Source: Rhodovulum sulfidophilum (lineage in GTDB: Bacteria > Pseudomonadota > Alphaproteobacteria > Rhodobacterales > Rhodobacteraceae). Taken from it: a stretch of 64,000 nt of DNA. The stretch spans positions 59,151 to 123,150 of the forward strand of contig QFPW01000013.1 of assembly GCA_003241785.1 (NCBI GenBank), written 5' to 3'. This document shows positions 16,895 to 25,440 of this stretch, piece after piece. Every line of letters begins with the position of its first letter. The stretch's first letter is position 1. A model generated the notes under the pieces. It saw nothing but the letters and a program-made list of their open reading frames with translations. It was not told the DNA's origin and did no database searches. Both the position numbers and the translations under genes were made by a program.

Positions 16895-18361
16895 CTACGA
16901 TTCGCTCCCTAGCGCAGTCTCAGCGGCCGCCGCCGCGGGCATGGGTTCCGGCGCGGGCATGGGCGGCTCGGGGAGGTTCCGCGCCAGCGCCAGCGCTTCG
17001 CGCACGTCCGGCAAGGCCGGAAGCGCCGCCACCGCCTCGAAGGCCCTCGCCGCGCGGGCGGGATCGAGCCTCGCGCTCGCGGCGCAATCGAGAAACTTCT
17101 CGCGCATCTCCGGCCAGCCGAGCGGCTGCGACGGATGGCCCGGCGGCACGTCGACGCGGGCGCTCTGCTCGGTCCCGTCCAGGAGCCGCGCCGTCACGCG
17201 CGCGTGGCCCCGGAAACCCCAACTCAGGTTCGCCGCGACCGGGTCCTCCTCGATCTGCGCGGGGTCTTCCCAAGCGGAGACCTTCTCGATGATCGCGGCG
17301 ATCTCCGGACGCCCAACCGCCGGGGTCTCGAAGGTCGCGATGCCGAGCCTTTCATCGAGCAGCGCCGCGGCGACCGCGTAGGGCATGCTGAACTTGGCCT
17401 CGAGTCCGGTTCGGGGTCGCGGATACATGAGCGGCTGCAGCGCCCCGGGCGCGACCGAGACGTCCAGCGCCGCCAGATTGTCGGCGCGGACGCCCTTCGC
17501 CTTCAGGGCCAGGACGGCCGCGATCGCCCGATGCTGCGCGATGCAGGACGGGAAGCGCTTCAGCGTGCTGCCGGGCTCGAGGACCGCCCAGGGCGCGCCG
17601 AGGGCGGGTGCGATCGCCGAAGGATCGGAAGCGGCGTCTCCATAGGCGCGGAAAAACCCGAACTTCGCCTCGAGCGCGTCGCGGGCCGCGGTCACTCCGG
17701 CCTCGGCGAGAAGCATCGCCGTGACCGCCTGCTGCGCGGCCTGCCCGGAGTGCAGCGGCTTCGTCATCGTGCCGAGCTGGCAGAGCAGTCCGCCGGCGGC
17801 GGAGGCGACGAGACCGATCCCCGTCTCGATGCGCTCCGGTGAAAGGCGGTGAAGGTGGGCGAGCGCCGCGAAGGCGGAAAAGCCCGAAAGCGTCGCGGTC
17901 GCGTGATACCCCCGCGCGCCGCGTCCCCGTCCGAGCGCCGCGGCGATCTTCGCGCCGACTTCGATGCCGACGACATAGGCGTCGATGAATTCGACCCCCG
18001 GCACCTCCCGATCGGGCAGCGCGGAGCAGAGGGCCGCGACCACCACCGCGCTCGGATGCGTCGGCGAGAGCAGGTCGTCGAAGTCGAGCGCGGCCCCGAA
18101 CGCGCCGTTGACCATCGCCGCGGTCTGGGGCGTCGCGGTCCAAGCGGTGCCGAGGACGGGGGAAACGCTCCCCGGCTGGGTCTCGAGATAGGCGGCCATG
18201 GCCGGGGCGAGTTCGCTGCCGGCGCCCGCGATGATGCAGGAGACGCTGTCGGCGATCACCAGCCGGGCGCGCTCGCGCGCGGCCCGTGGCACCGGCGTAT
18301 CCGTCATCTCGCGGATGAAGGCCGCGACCGCCGCGGTCGGGGTCCGGGCTGTCGGGGTCAT
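16895..18361 (-). CDS. MmgE/PrpD family protein (first copy)
   Basis: A 488-residue member of the 2-methylcitrate dehydratase/cis-aconitate decarboxylase/iminodisuccinate-epimerase fold. Family marks are GAFGAALDFDD, TMTKPLHSGQAAQQ, FKRFPSCIAQHRAI-type (here LKRFPSCIAQHRAI) and PRPRTGLEAKFSMPY. About 30 Ala/Pro/Glu-rich residues follow the fold at the C-terminus. The start codon overlaps the TctC stop in ATGA. A second, diverged copy lies at 21344-22738 in the same operon. The family dehydrates or isomerises tricarboxylates and dicarboxylates, which fits the linked tricarboxylate transporter; the substrate is not known. Confidence 0.85.
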   Translation of the reverse strand: MTPTARTPTAAVAAFIREMTDTPVPRAARERARLVIADSVSCIIAGAGSELAPAMAAYLETQPGSVSPVLGTAWTATPQTAAMVNGAFGAALDFDDLLSPTHPSAVVVAALCSALPDREVPGVEFIDAYVVGIEVGAKIAAALGRGRGARGYHATATLSGFSAFAALAHLHRLSPERIETGIGLVASAAGGLLCQLGTMTKPLHSGQAAQQAVTAMLLAEAGVTAARDALEAKFGFFRAYGDAASDPSAIAPALGAPWAVLEPGSTLKRFPSCIAQHRAIAAVLALKAKGVRADNLAALDVSVAPGALQPLMYPRPRTGLEAKFSMPYAVAAALLDERLGIATFETPAVGRPEIAAIIEKVSAWEDPAQIEEDPVAANLSWGFRGHARVTARLLDGTEQSARVDVPPGHPSQPLGWPEMREKFLDCAASARLDPARAARAFEAVAALPALPDVREALALARNLPEPPMPAPEPMPAAAAAETALGSES

Positions 18362-19314
18362 TGCTTGCCCAGCCCCGCTTCCGCGGCGATCGCGTTCCAC
18401 TTCGCCAGATCGGCCGCGAGATACGCGGCGAAATCCTGTCGGGACCGCTGGCGGAGCGTGAAGGCTTCCTCCTGCCATTTCTGGCCTTGGCCCTCCGTCG
18501 CGCCGAAGGCGGCGACCTCGGCGTTGAGTTTGTCGGCGATCTCGTCGGGCAGGTCCTTTGGCCCGAACAGACCGAACCAGATCAGCACCTCGAACCCCGG
18601 ATAGGTTTCCGCGACGGCGGGCACGTCCGGCAGCGTCGCCGGACGCTCCCGCGAGGTGACGGCGAGCGGTCGGACCATGCCCTGCTGGATATTGCCGATC
18701 ACGATGGAGAGCGAACTGATGGCGACGGGTATGTCGCCGCGCACGAGGTCGATCAGGGCCGGGCCGAACTGCTTGTAGTTGGCATGTCGCATCTCGACGC
18801 CCGCGGCGTCGGACAGAAGCTCCCCCGCGAGCACGGTCGAATTGCCGACCGATCCGTAGAGCAGCCCGTCGGGGCTGTCCTTCGCGAGCGCGACCATCTC
18901 GGCGAAAGTTTCCGCCTCGAAGTTCGGCCCCGACGTCAGCACCATCGGCGTATCGCCCAGATAGGCGACGGGCGTGAAGTCTCCGATCGGATCATAGGTC
19001 AGGTTGGGATCCGTCGCGGGACCGACGGAATGCGTCGAGCCCCCGCCGATCAGGAGGGTGTAGCCGTCCGGCTCCGCGTCGCGGACGTCCTGCGCCCCTA
19101 CCGCGCCATTGCCACCGGCCTGGTTTTCCACGATCACCGCCTCCCCCAGACGGGTCGACAGATGCTCCGCGAGATCCCGGCCGAGACGGTCGATCGTCCC
19201 ACCGGCGGGATAGGGCACCACGAGGGTAATCGGATGGTCGGGGTAGTCCGCCGCCGCCAGCGCGGGCATGAATCCGAGGCACAGCGCCGCGGTTCGCGTC
19301 AGTTTCTCAAGCAT
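18358..19314 (-). CDS. tctC: TctC/Bug-type periplasmic solute-binding protein (first copy)
   Basis: A 318-residue exported binding protein of the tripartite tricarboxylate transporter family. The signal peptide is residues 1-22 (ending MPALAAA). The mature N-terminus DYPDHPITLVVPYPAGGTID has the conserved PYPAGG motif, and ENQAGGNGAVGAQDV is the second ligand loop. An ATG 27 bases upstream overlaps the TctA stop in ATGA. I prefer the later ATG because GGGAGG lies five bases before it and the signal peptide then starts correctly. It sits directly downstream of TctA and TctB, so it is probably their cognate binding protein for a carboxylate. Confidence 0.87.
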   Translation of the reverse strand: MLEKLTRTAALCLGFMPALAAADYPDHPITLVVPYPAGGTIDRLGRDLAEHLSTRLGEAVIVENQAGGNGAVGAQDVRDAEPDGYTLLIGGGSTHSVGPATDPNLTYDPIGDFTPVAYLGDTPMVLTSGPNFEAETFAEMVALAKDSPDGLLYGSVGNSTVLAGELLSDAAGVEMRHANYKQFGPALIDLVRGDIPVAISSLSIVIGNIQQGMVRPLAVTSRERPATLPDVPAVAETYPGFEVLIWFGLFGPKDLPDEIADKLNAEVAAFGATEGQGQKWQEEAFTLRQRSRQDFAAYLAADLAKWNAIAAEAGLGKQ

Positions 19315-19337
19315 TCCTTCCTCCCTTTCGGTATCGC

Positions 19338-20843
19338 TCATTCAGCGTCCTGGAAGATCACCTCGCGCTGCTTGCGAAAGCTGGGCGCGACGAGCAGGAC
19401 GAGCAGCGCGGCGGCGGCGACGAGCAGGGTCAGGCTGATCGGCCGTGTCAGGAAGACGCTGACGTCGCCCTGCGAGATCGTCAGCGCGCGGCGCAGGTTC
19501 TCCTCCATCAGCGGGCCGAGGATGAAGCCGAGGATGAAGGGCGCCGGCTCGCAGTCGCACTTGACGAGAACGTAGCCGAGCGCGCCGAAGCCGAAGGCGG
19601 CCATCACGTCGAAGGTCGCGTTGCTCAGGCTGTAGAGGCCGATCGAGGTGAAGAGCAGGATCGCCGGCAGGAGCAGCCTGTAGGGCACCTTCAGAAGCTT
19701 CACCCAGAGCCCGACGAGCGGCAGGTTCAGAATGACGAGGATGATGTTCCCGATCACCATCGAGGCGATGAGGCCCCAGAAGAGCTCGGGCTGGCGCGAC
19801 ATGATCATCGGGCCCGGCTGGATGTTGTGGACCGTCATCGCGCCGATCATGAGCGCCATGGTCGAGGTCGCCGGGATGCCGAGCGTCAGCATCGGGATGA
19901 ACGAGGTCTGCGCCGCGGCGTTGTTCGCGGATTCCGGCCCGGCGACCGCCTCGATCGCACCCTTGCCGAAGCGCGACGGGTCGCGCGCCACCTTCTTCTC
20001 GATCGAATAGCTCGCGAAGGAGGCCAGGACCGCGCCCCCGCCCGGCAGGAGGCCGAGCAGCGCGCCGATTCCGGTTCCGCGCAGGACGGGCAAGACCGCA
20101 GCGCGGAACTGCGCGCCCGTCAGCCAAAGGCCGCCGACCTTGCTCGTGACCACGCCGGTATCCGGCGGGGATTCGAGATTGCGCATGAGTTCGGCGAGGC
20201 CGAAGACGCCCATGGCGACGACGGCGATCTCGAACCCGTCGATGAGGTTGAGGCTGCCGAAGGTGAACCGCGCCGCGCCGGAGTTGACGTCGGTGCCCAC
20301 CGTGCCGAGCAAGAGGCCGAGAAGGACCATCGCGATCGCCTTGGCGGGCGAGCCATGGGCGAGCACGACGGCGCCGAGCAGCCCGAGGACCACGAGCGAG
20401 AAGTATTCCGGCGCGCCGAAGTAGAAGGCGACGCCCGCGAGCACCGGCCCGAAGGCCGCGATCAGCACGGTGCCCACGATGCCGGCGAAGAGCGAGCCGA
20501 GCGCGGCGACCACCAGCGCGGCGCCGGCCTCGCCCTTCTTGGCCATCGCGTGCCCGTCGATCGCCGTCACGACGGAGGAGCTTTCCCCCGGCAGGTTGAC
20601 GAGGATCGCCGTGGTCGAACCGCCGTACTGCGCGCCGTAGTAGATGCCCGCGAGCATGATGAGCCCGGTGACCGGCGACAGGACGTAGGTGACGGGCAAC
20701 AGCATCGAGATGGTCGCGACCGGCCCGATCCCGGGCAGAACGCCGACGAGCGTGCCGAGCAACGCCCCGAGAAAGGCGAAGCCGAGATTCTGGACGCTGA
20801 AGGCGACCTCGAAGCCGACGAGAAGGTTGTGGAACATTTCCAT
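19338..20843 (-). CDS. tctA: tripartite tricarboxylate transporter large permease TctA
   Basis: A 501-residue inner-membrane permease with about twelve hydrophobic segments. The family signatures GVLPGIGPVATISMLLP, GIYYGAQYGGSTTAILVNLP and GLLPGGGAVLASF are all present. GGAGG lies seven bases before the ATG. It is preceded at four bases by tctB and followed by tctC, a complete TctABC set in B-A-C order. TTT systems use the ion gradient to import carboxylates delivered by TctC. Flanking PrpD, RraA and lactonase genes suggest that the imported compound is then degraded by this operon. Confidence 0.92.
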   Translation of the reverse strand: MEMFHNLLVGFEVAFSVQNLGFAFLGALLGTLVGVLPGIGPVATISMLLPVTYVLSPVTGLIMLAGIYYGAQYGGSTTAILVNLPGESSSVVTAIDGHAMAKKGEAGAALVVAALGSLFAGIVGTVLIAAFGPVLAGVAFYFGAPEYFSLVVLGLLGAVVLAHGSPAKAIAMVLLGLLLGTVGTDVNSGAARFTFGSLNLIDGFEIAVVAMGVFGLAELMRNLESPPDTGVVTSKVGGLWLTGAQFRAAVLPVLRGTGIGALLGLLPGGGAVLASFASYSIEKKVARDPSRFGKGAIEAVAGPESANNAAAQTSFIPMLTLGIPATSTMALMIGAMTVHNIQPGPMIMSRQPELFWGLIASMVIGNIILVILNLPLVGLWVKLLKVPYRLLLPAILLFTSIGLYSLSNATFDVMAAFGFGALGYVLVKCDCEPAPFILGFILGPLMEENLRRALTISQGDVSVFLTRPISLTLLVAAAALLVLLVAPSFRKQREVIFQDAE

Positions 20844-20847
20844 GAGC

Positions 20848-21324
20848 TTACCTCCAGGGCAGCAGCGGAGCCTGGAGGCCCAGCCCGTAGACGAACAGGA
20901 AGCCCGCGGTGACCGAAAGCACCGCCGCGCTGATCGCGACCTCGCGCCATCGCCGATCCCTCGGCGCCACCCCCGCGACCAGGACGAGCAGGGCGGAGGC
21001 GACGATGAGGCCGAAGCCCCGGAGCGTGAGCACGAAGAGGAACATCGCGGCGAAAACGCTCACGATCGGGCGGAGCGGCAGGCGGAGCGGTTCGTCCCGG
21101 CCATCCGACAGCGCCTCGGTCGCGCCCCTGACCCCGATGCCGACGGCGAGGCAGAACAGCAGCGCGCTGACGATCCGGGGAAAGAAGCCCGGCCCCATGT
21201 CCATCGGGCTGCCGAAGGACAGCCGCAGCGATGTCACGAAGAATGCGCCGGCCGCGATCGCGATCAGGACCGCCGAGACGACGTCCTTGTTTCGCGCCAC
21301 GCGTCGCGCGGTTTCCATGTTCAT
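20848..21324 (-). CDS. tctB: tripartite tricarboxylate transporter small subunit TctB
   Basis: A 158-residue membrane protein with four hydrophobic segments. It begins KDVVSAVLIAIAAGAFFVTS and contains the typical MGPGFFPRIVS loop after the first segment. GGGGAGG lies five bases upstream of the ATG. The gene is immediately upstream of tctA, the normal arrangement. It forms the small membrane subunit of the carboxylate uptake system. Confidence 0.88.
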   Translation of the reverse strand: MNMETARRVARNKDVVSAVLIAIAAGAFFVTSLRLSFGSPMDMGPGFFPRIVSALLFCLAVGIGVRGATEALSDGRDEPLRLPLRPIVSVFAAMFLFVLTLRGFGLIVASALLVLVAGVAPRDRRWREVAISAAVLSVTAGFLFVYGLGLQAPLLPWR

Positions 21325-21343
21325 CTTTTCCTCCCCCGAAATG

Positions 21344-22738
21344 TCACGCCCGCCGCAGGGACCGCAGCAGGCCCGACAGGTCTTTGCTTTCGTTGCATGC
21401 GAACAGTTCGATCCCCGCCGCGCGCGTCGCCGCCTCCGTCAGGCCCGCGTAGCGCGCGCAGATCTCGAATTTCGCGCCGAGCTCCGCGCGGGAAAGCGGG
21501 CGCGCCGGGGTTCCCGGCGCCTTGGCCACGCGCTCCTCAAGGCGCGCGCCATCCCGCGTCGTGATCGCGATCTGAGTATAGCCCCGCGCGCCCGAGATCT
21601 CCCCGCTCGCCTCGCCGATCCCCTCCTCGCAGGCGGGATCCTCGTGGCAGGTCACCAGGCGCAGGTTCGACTGCGCGACCTCGCGCAGGACCGCCGCGTC
21701 GGCGAAGCTCGCGAGCGTGATCTCGCCGTCCAGCATCGCGGCGAGGAAGCAGTATTCCATGCTGAACTTCGCCTGCAGCCCGGTGCGGGGCCGCGAATAG
21801 ACCATGTTCACCAATCCCTTCGGGGGCAGCCGGCATTCGATCCCCGCGACATCCGCGAGGCGCAGTCCGTGACGCTCGCGCAGGATCAGCGTGGCCTCGA
21901 TGCCGCGATGCGCGGCGAAGCAGCACGGGTATTTCTTCAGCGAGACGCCCGGGCTCGACATCGCCCAGGGATCGGCGATGTTCTCTGTGAGCCGTTCGAT
22001 CCTGGAATTGGCTGTGCCATAGGCGTTGAAGAAGCCGCGAGGCGCTTCGAGGATATCCTCCGCTCCCCTGAGGCCGGAGGCGACCAGGTCGGCCGCCGCG
22101 GTCGCATTGCGCGCCGCCCAGCCGGAATGGAAGGCTTTCATCTCCGACCCCGTCTGGCCGAGCAGGCCCGAGGCGAAGGAGCTGTAGATCGCGAGCGTTT
22201 GCGCCGCCCCTTCGACGCCCGACCGGCGCAGTCGCGCGAGCGCCGCGGCGGCGCCCATGCCCCCGAGGGTCCCGGTCGCGTGAAAGCCGCGGACGCGGTG
22301 GTGCTCGAGCGAGATCGCGATCCCCATCCGGGCCGCCACCTCGTAGCCGACGATGAAGGCGTCGGTAAGTTCGGCGCCGGAGACCGGCCGGCGTGCGATC
22401 TCGCCGATCAGCGCGGCCAGGATCACCGCCGCCGGGTGACCCGGCATCATCGAGAAGACATCGTCGAATTCGAGCGCGTGACCGAACGCGCCGTTGATCA
22501 TGGCCGCGATCTCGGGGGAGGTCATCAGGGAGGTGCCGAGCACCGGGACCTTCCCCGCCGCGCCCGACATTCTGGCGTAGTCGAGCAGCGCGGGGGCCGC
22601 TTCGCCGCCCGCGCCGGAGATGATGGCGGCGAAGGTGTCGATGATGATCCGGTTCGCCTCGGCGCGGAGTTCGGGCGGCTGAGCGCTCGCGGGTGACCCC
22701 ACGATGAACTCCGCCAGCGATCGGGTGATCGGCTTCAT
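21344..22738 (-). CDS. MmgE/PrpD family protein (second copy)
   Basis: A 464-residue paralogue of the protein at 16895-18361. Shared marks are INGAFGHALEFDDVF, EMKAFHSGWAARNA, LKKYPCCFAAHRGIEA and YSRPRTGLQAKFSMEY. It lacks the Ala/Pro tail of the first copy. It is placed between tctB and a second tctC-type gene. Two copies of this fold in one transport operon suggest two consecutive isomerase, dehydratase or decarboxylase steps, or a heteromeric enzyme. Only a weak ribosome site precedes the ATG, so translation may depend on upstream reading. Confidence 0.84.
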   Translation of the reverse strand: MKPITRSLAEFIVGSPASAQPPELRAEANRIIIDTFAAIISGAGGEAAPALLDYARMSGAAGKVPVLGTSLMTSPEIAAMINGAFGHALEFDDVFSMMPGHPAAVILAALIGEIARRPVSGAELTDAFIVGYEVAARMGIAISLEHHRVRGFHATGTLGGMGAAAALARLRRSGVEGAAQTLAIYSSFASGLLGQTGSEMKAFHSGWAARNATAAADLVASGLRGAEDILEAPRGFFNAYGTANSRIERLTENIADPWAMSSPGVSLKKYPCCFAAHRGIEATLILRERHGLRLADVAGIECRLPPKGLVNMVYSRPRTGLQAKFSMEYCFLAAMLDGEITLASFADAAVLREVAQSNLRLVTCHEDPACEEGIGEASGEISGARGYTQIAITTRDGARLEERVAKAPGTPARPLSRAELGAKFEICARYAGLTEAATRAAGIELFACNESKDLSGLLRSLRRA

Positions 22739-22778
22739 GGTCGTACCTGCTTGACGGCGGACGCGATTGGCGCGGCGG

Positions 22779-23741
22779 CTACTGGGAAAGGCCGAGTCCG
22801 TCGATGAGCGGAATCCAGGTCGCGAAATCCGCGTCGAGCACCTTCCGGAAGCTCGCGGCCGAGGGATCCTCGGCCGGCAGAAACCCCTGCGCTTCGATCA
22901 CGCCGAGGAATTCGGGGCTCTTCAGGACCTTCGCGAGCGCGCCTTCGAGGACCGCCACCTTTTCGTCGGAAACCCCCGCCCCGGTCATCAGCCCATACCA
23001 GGTGATCATGTCGATGCCCGGATACCCCGCCTCCGCCGTCGTGGGCACCCCGGGCAGCTGCGCGGAATGGCGATGGTCGATGATCGCGAGCGGCGTGATC
23101 ATCCCGCTCTCCAGGAAGGGGGGCAACGTCGCGACATTGGCGAACACCACGTCGATATTGCCTGCCTGCAGGTCGGTCAGCGCGGGCGCCAGACCCTTGT
23201 AGGGCACATGGACGAGGGTGCCGCCGGTTTCCTTGGCGAAGAGGGCTCCCGCGAGATGCAGCGCGGTGCCGACGCCGGGGCTGCCGTATGTGAGCTTCGG
23301 CTCCTCCCTGGAGCGCGCGACGAGACCCGCGAAGTCGGTGACGCCGAGCGAGGCGCGCACGACGGCGGCCGATTGCGCCTCCGCGACCTGGCCGATGGGC
23401 CGCATGTCTTCCAGCACGTCGTAGGGCAGATCGTAGACACCGGCCGCGAAGACCAGCGAGCCGTTGCCGCCGAGCACGACGGTGTATCCGTCGGGCTCCG
23501 CCGCCGCCGCGAGCCCGACGCCGATCGAGCCGCCGGCGCCCGCGTGGTTCTCGACGATGACCGAGGTGCCCAGTGCCTTGCCGAGGCCGTCCGCCACGGC
23601 GCGGGCGAGCGCGTCGCTCGCGCCGCCCGCCGCGAAGGGCGCGATCAGGGTGATCGGCCGATCCGGATAGCTCTCCGCGCGGGCCGCGAACGCGGCGAAG
23701 GCGGCGAGAATGAAAGCGGCGGTTCCGACGGTTTTTTTCAT
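22779..23741 (-). CDS. TctC/Bug-type periplasmic solute-binding protein (second copy)
   Basis: A 320-residue exported binding protein. The signal peptide is MKKTVGTAAFILAAFAAFA and cleaves near ARAES. The mature motif YPDRPITLIAPFAAGGASD replaces the usual PYPAGG with PFAAGG, and VENHAGAGGSIGVG is present. GGGGAGG lies five bases before the ATG. It is separated from tctBA by the second PrpD gene, so the operon carries two binding proteins for one TctAB membrane pair. Alternatively, this one may serve a permease elsewhere. It probably widens the ligand range. Confidence 0.86.
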   Translation of the reverse strand: MKKTVGTAAFILAAFAAFAARAESYPDRPITLIAPFAAGGASDALARAVADGLGKALGTSVIVENHAGAGGSIGVGLAAAAEPDGYTVVLGGNGSLVFAAGVYDLPYDVLEDMRPIGQVAEAQSAAVVRASLGVTDFAGLVARSREEPKLTYGSPGVGTALHLAGALFAKETGGTLVHVPYKGLAPALTDLQAGNIDVVFANVATLPPFLESGMITPLAIIDHRHSAQLPGVPTTAEAGYPGIDMITWYGLMTGAGVSDEKVAVLEGALAKVLKSPEFLGVIEAQGFLPAEDPSAASFRKVLDADFATWIPLIDGLGLSQ

Positions 23742-23764
23742 GATTTCCTCCCCTGTGACCGATG

Positions 23765-24655
23765 CTAGAAAACGCGGATTCCGCGCGTCCGTGTCCTGAG
23801 CCTGAAGATCGCCGAGGACGTGGCGAAGAACAGCTCCGACCGGTCCGCGCCGCCGAAGCAGAAGTTGCGGCATTGGTCCGGTGTCCGGATGACGCCGATC
23901 AGGTCGCCGGACGGGTGGAACACGTGCACGCCGGCCGGACCGGTGCAGTAGATCCTGCCTTGCTCGTCCACCTTCAGGCCGTCGGCCTTGCCCGGCTCCG
24001 TCCCTTCGAGCCTTGCGATTACCTCGCCCCCGGTCAGCGTGCCATCGGCCGCGAGGTGGAAGCGGCGAATATGGTCGCGAGGCGTGTCGTTGACCAGGAG
24101 CGATGTCTCGCCGGGTTCGAAGCACAGGCCGTTCGGCTGTTCGAAATCGCTCGCCATCAGCGAAATCGTTCCGTCCGGATCGAGGCGATAGACCCCGCGA
24201 TGGTCCTGAGGGATGGGGCGCGCCACGCCGGCGGCGGGACTGGTGCGGCCGTAGGTCGGGTCGGTGAACCAGATCGCGCCCTTGCCGTCGACGACGAGGT
24301 CATTGGGGCTGTTGAGCTCCTTGCCCGCGTGATGCGTCGCCAGCACCGTCACGTAGCGGCCGTCCGGCTCCCAGCGGGTCACGCTGCTCGTCGCATGCTC
24401 GCAACTGACGATCCGGCCCTCGGCGTCGACGAAATTGCCGTTGGTGATGTTGCTTGGCGTCCTGATGACCGAGGTGCCGTCCGCCTCGCTCCACTTGTAG
24501 ACCTTGCCGTGCGCCATATCGGAGAAGATCAGGTAGTCTTCCCGATGATGCCAGATGATGCCCTCGGTCAGCTTGTAGCCTTCGGAGACGGCGTCCATGC
24601 GCGCGTCCGGCGCGATGAGGGCTTCCAGAGCCGCGTGGGATTTGTCGAAGATCAT
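23765..24655 (-). CDS. SMP-30/gluconolactonase family beta-propeller hydrolase
   Basis: A 296-residue six-bladed propeller of the SMP-30/gluconolactonase/LRE family. Metal-site motifs are EGIIWHHRED near residue 30, SPNDLVVDGKGAIWFTDP near 115-132, QPNGLCFEPG near 175 and KADGLKVDEQGRIY near 225. No signal peptide is seen, so it is cytosolic. The family hydrolyses sugar lactones and related esters with a divalent metal. The start giving MIFDKSHAALE follows AAGGCAAGGA. It lies between the second TctC gene and a GST gene and would act early in the pathway, opening a lactone. Confidence 0.83.
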   Translation of the reverse strand: MIFDKSHAALEALIAPDARMDAVSEGYKLTEGIIWHHREDYLIFSDMAHGKVYKWSEADGTSVIRTPSNITNGNFVDAEGRIVSCEHATSSVTRWEPDGRYVTVLATHHAGKELNSPNDLVVDGKGAIWFTDPTYGRTSPAAGVARPIPQDHRGVYRLDPDGTISLMASDFEQPNGLCFEPGETSLLVNDTPRDHIRRFHLAADGTLTGGEVIARLEGTEPGKADGLKVDEQGRIYCTGPAGVHVFHPSGDLIGVIRTPDQCRNFCFGGADRSELFFATSSAIFRLRTRTRGIRVF

Positions 24656-24671
24656 CACTAGTCCTTGCCTT

Positions 24672-25277
24672 TCACGACTGGAGCGGGCGGGTCGCGGCGA
24701 CGGAGGCGCGGGCATTCCGCGCGTCCGCCCATTTCGCGAGTTGGGGATGCGTGCCGCGCCAGTCCCGCTGGCCCGCGCGGGCGTCCATCCAGCCGAGCGC
24801 GCAGACCGCCGCGATGGCGCCGATGTCGAAGACCTCGCCGCGTCGCGGAAGCGCGGCCTCGAGCGCGGCGAGACAATGGTCGACCTTGGCCCATTGCGCG
24901 GCCTCGTAGTCCGGCCATCGCTTCTCGGCCGCCTTGCCGCGCTCGATCGTCGCGAGAACGCCGGCGGTGACCAGCGCGTCGGCCGTCGCGTTGAGCGTCA
25001 GCGCCGCGCGACGCTCCGGGTGCGTGGCGGGAATGACGCGCGGCGAAGCCTCCAGCTCGTCGAGGTAGTCGCAGATCACGAGTGAGTCGAAGACGGCGGC
25101 GCCGTCGTCCAGGACCAGTGTCGGGATCTTGCCGCTCGGATTGAGACGCAGGAGCTCCGCGTTGATCTTTCCCTGACCGACCGCGGCCGGCTCGATCTCG
25201 ACCGGCAATCCCTTCTCGTGGACGCAGATCATCACCTTCCGCACATATGGCGAAAGCTTCCCGTGCAGGATTTTCAA
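24672..25277 (-). CDS. glutathione S-transferase family protein, TTG start
   Basis: A 201-residue GST. The thioredoxin-like N-terminal domain begins KILHGKLSPYVRKVM, with Ser8 as the candidate catalytic residue in the SPYVRK loop. It continues with the glutathione-binding NPSGKIPTLVLDDG and VFDSLVICDYLDE. A helical C-terminal domain contains FDIGAIAAVCALGW. I start it at TTG because the GST fold begins there and GGGAG lies six bases upstream. It is the first gene of the operon ending with RraA at 16289 and is divergent from the IclR regulator across a strong inverted repeat. It may isomerise or detoxify a pathway intermediate. Confidence 0.82.
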   Translation of the reverse strand: MKILHGKLSPYVRKVMICVHEKGLPVEIEPAAVGQGKINAELLRLNPSGKIPTLVLDDGAAVFDSLVICDYLDELEASPRVIPATHPERRAALTLNATADALVTAGVLATIERGKAAEKRWPDYEAAQWAKVDHCLAALEAALPRRGEVFDIGAIAAVCALGWMDARAGQRDWRGTHPQLAKWADARNARASVAATRPLQS

Positions 25278-25342
25278 GAGATTCTCCCAAGTGCCTTTTT
25301 GGGTCACCCTGCGCTTCCGCGGCGCGTCAGTCAATTATAAAT

Positions 25343-25382
25343 CGCGCATTGTGAGATTTTATCGAAAAAATCACAATGTGTG
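25343..25382. promoter_or_regulatory. inverted repeat, candidate IclR operator and divergent promoter
   Basis: Two 18-base arms (25343-25360 and 25365-25382) around a 4-base centre ATCG match at 14 of 18 positions; the core ATTGTGA/TCACAAT is perfect. It lies in the AT-rich gap between the GST operon (minus) and the IclR gene (plus), 58 bases before the IclR start. This is the expected place for autoregulation and operon control. As RNA it would also fold into a hairpin. Confidence 0.6.
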
Positions 25383-25440
25383 GATTCCAGATATGCTCCA
25401 GATGCGGAATGTGAAAAAAGACGGGCTGGGAGGCATGAGG

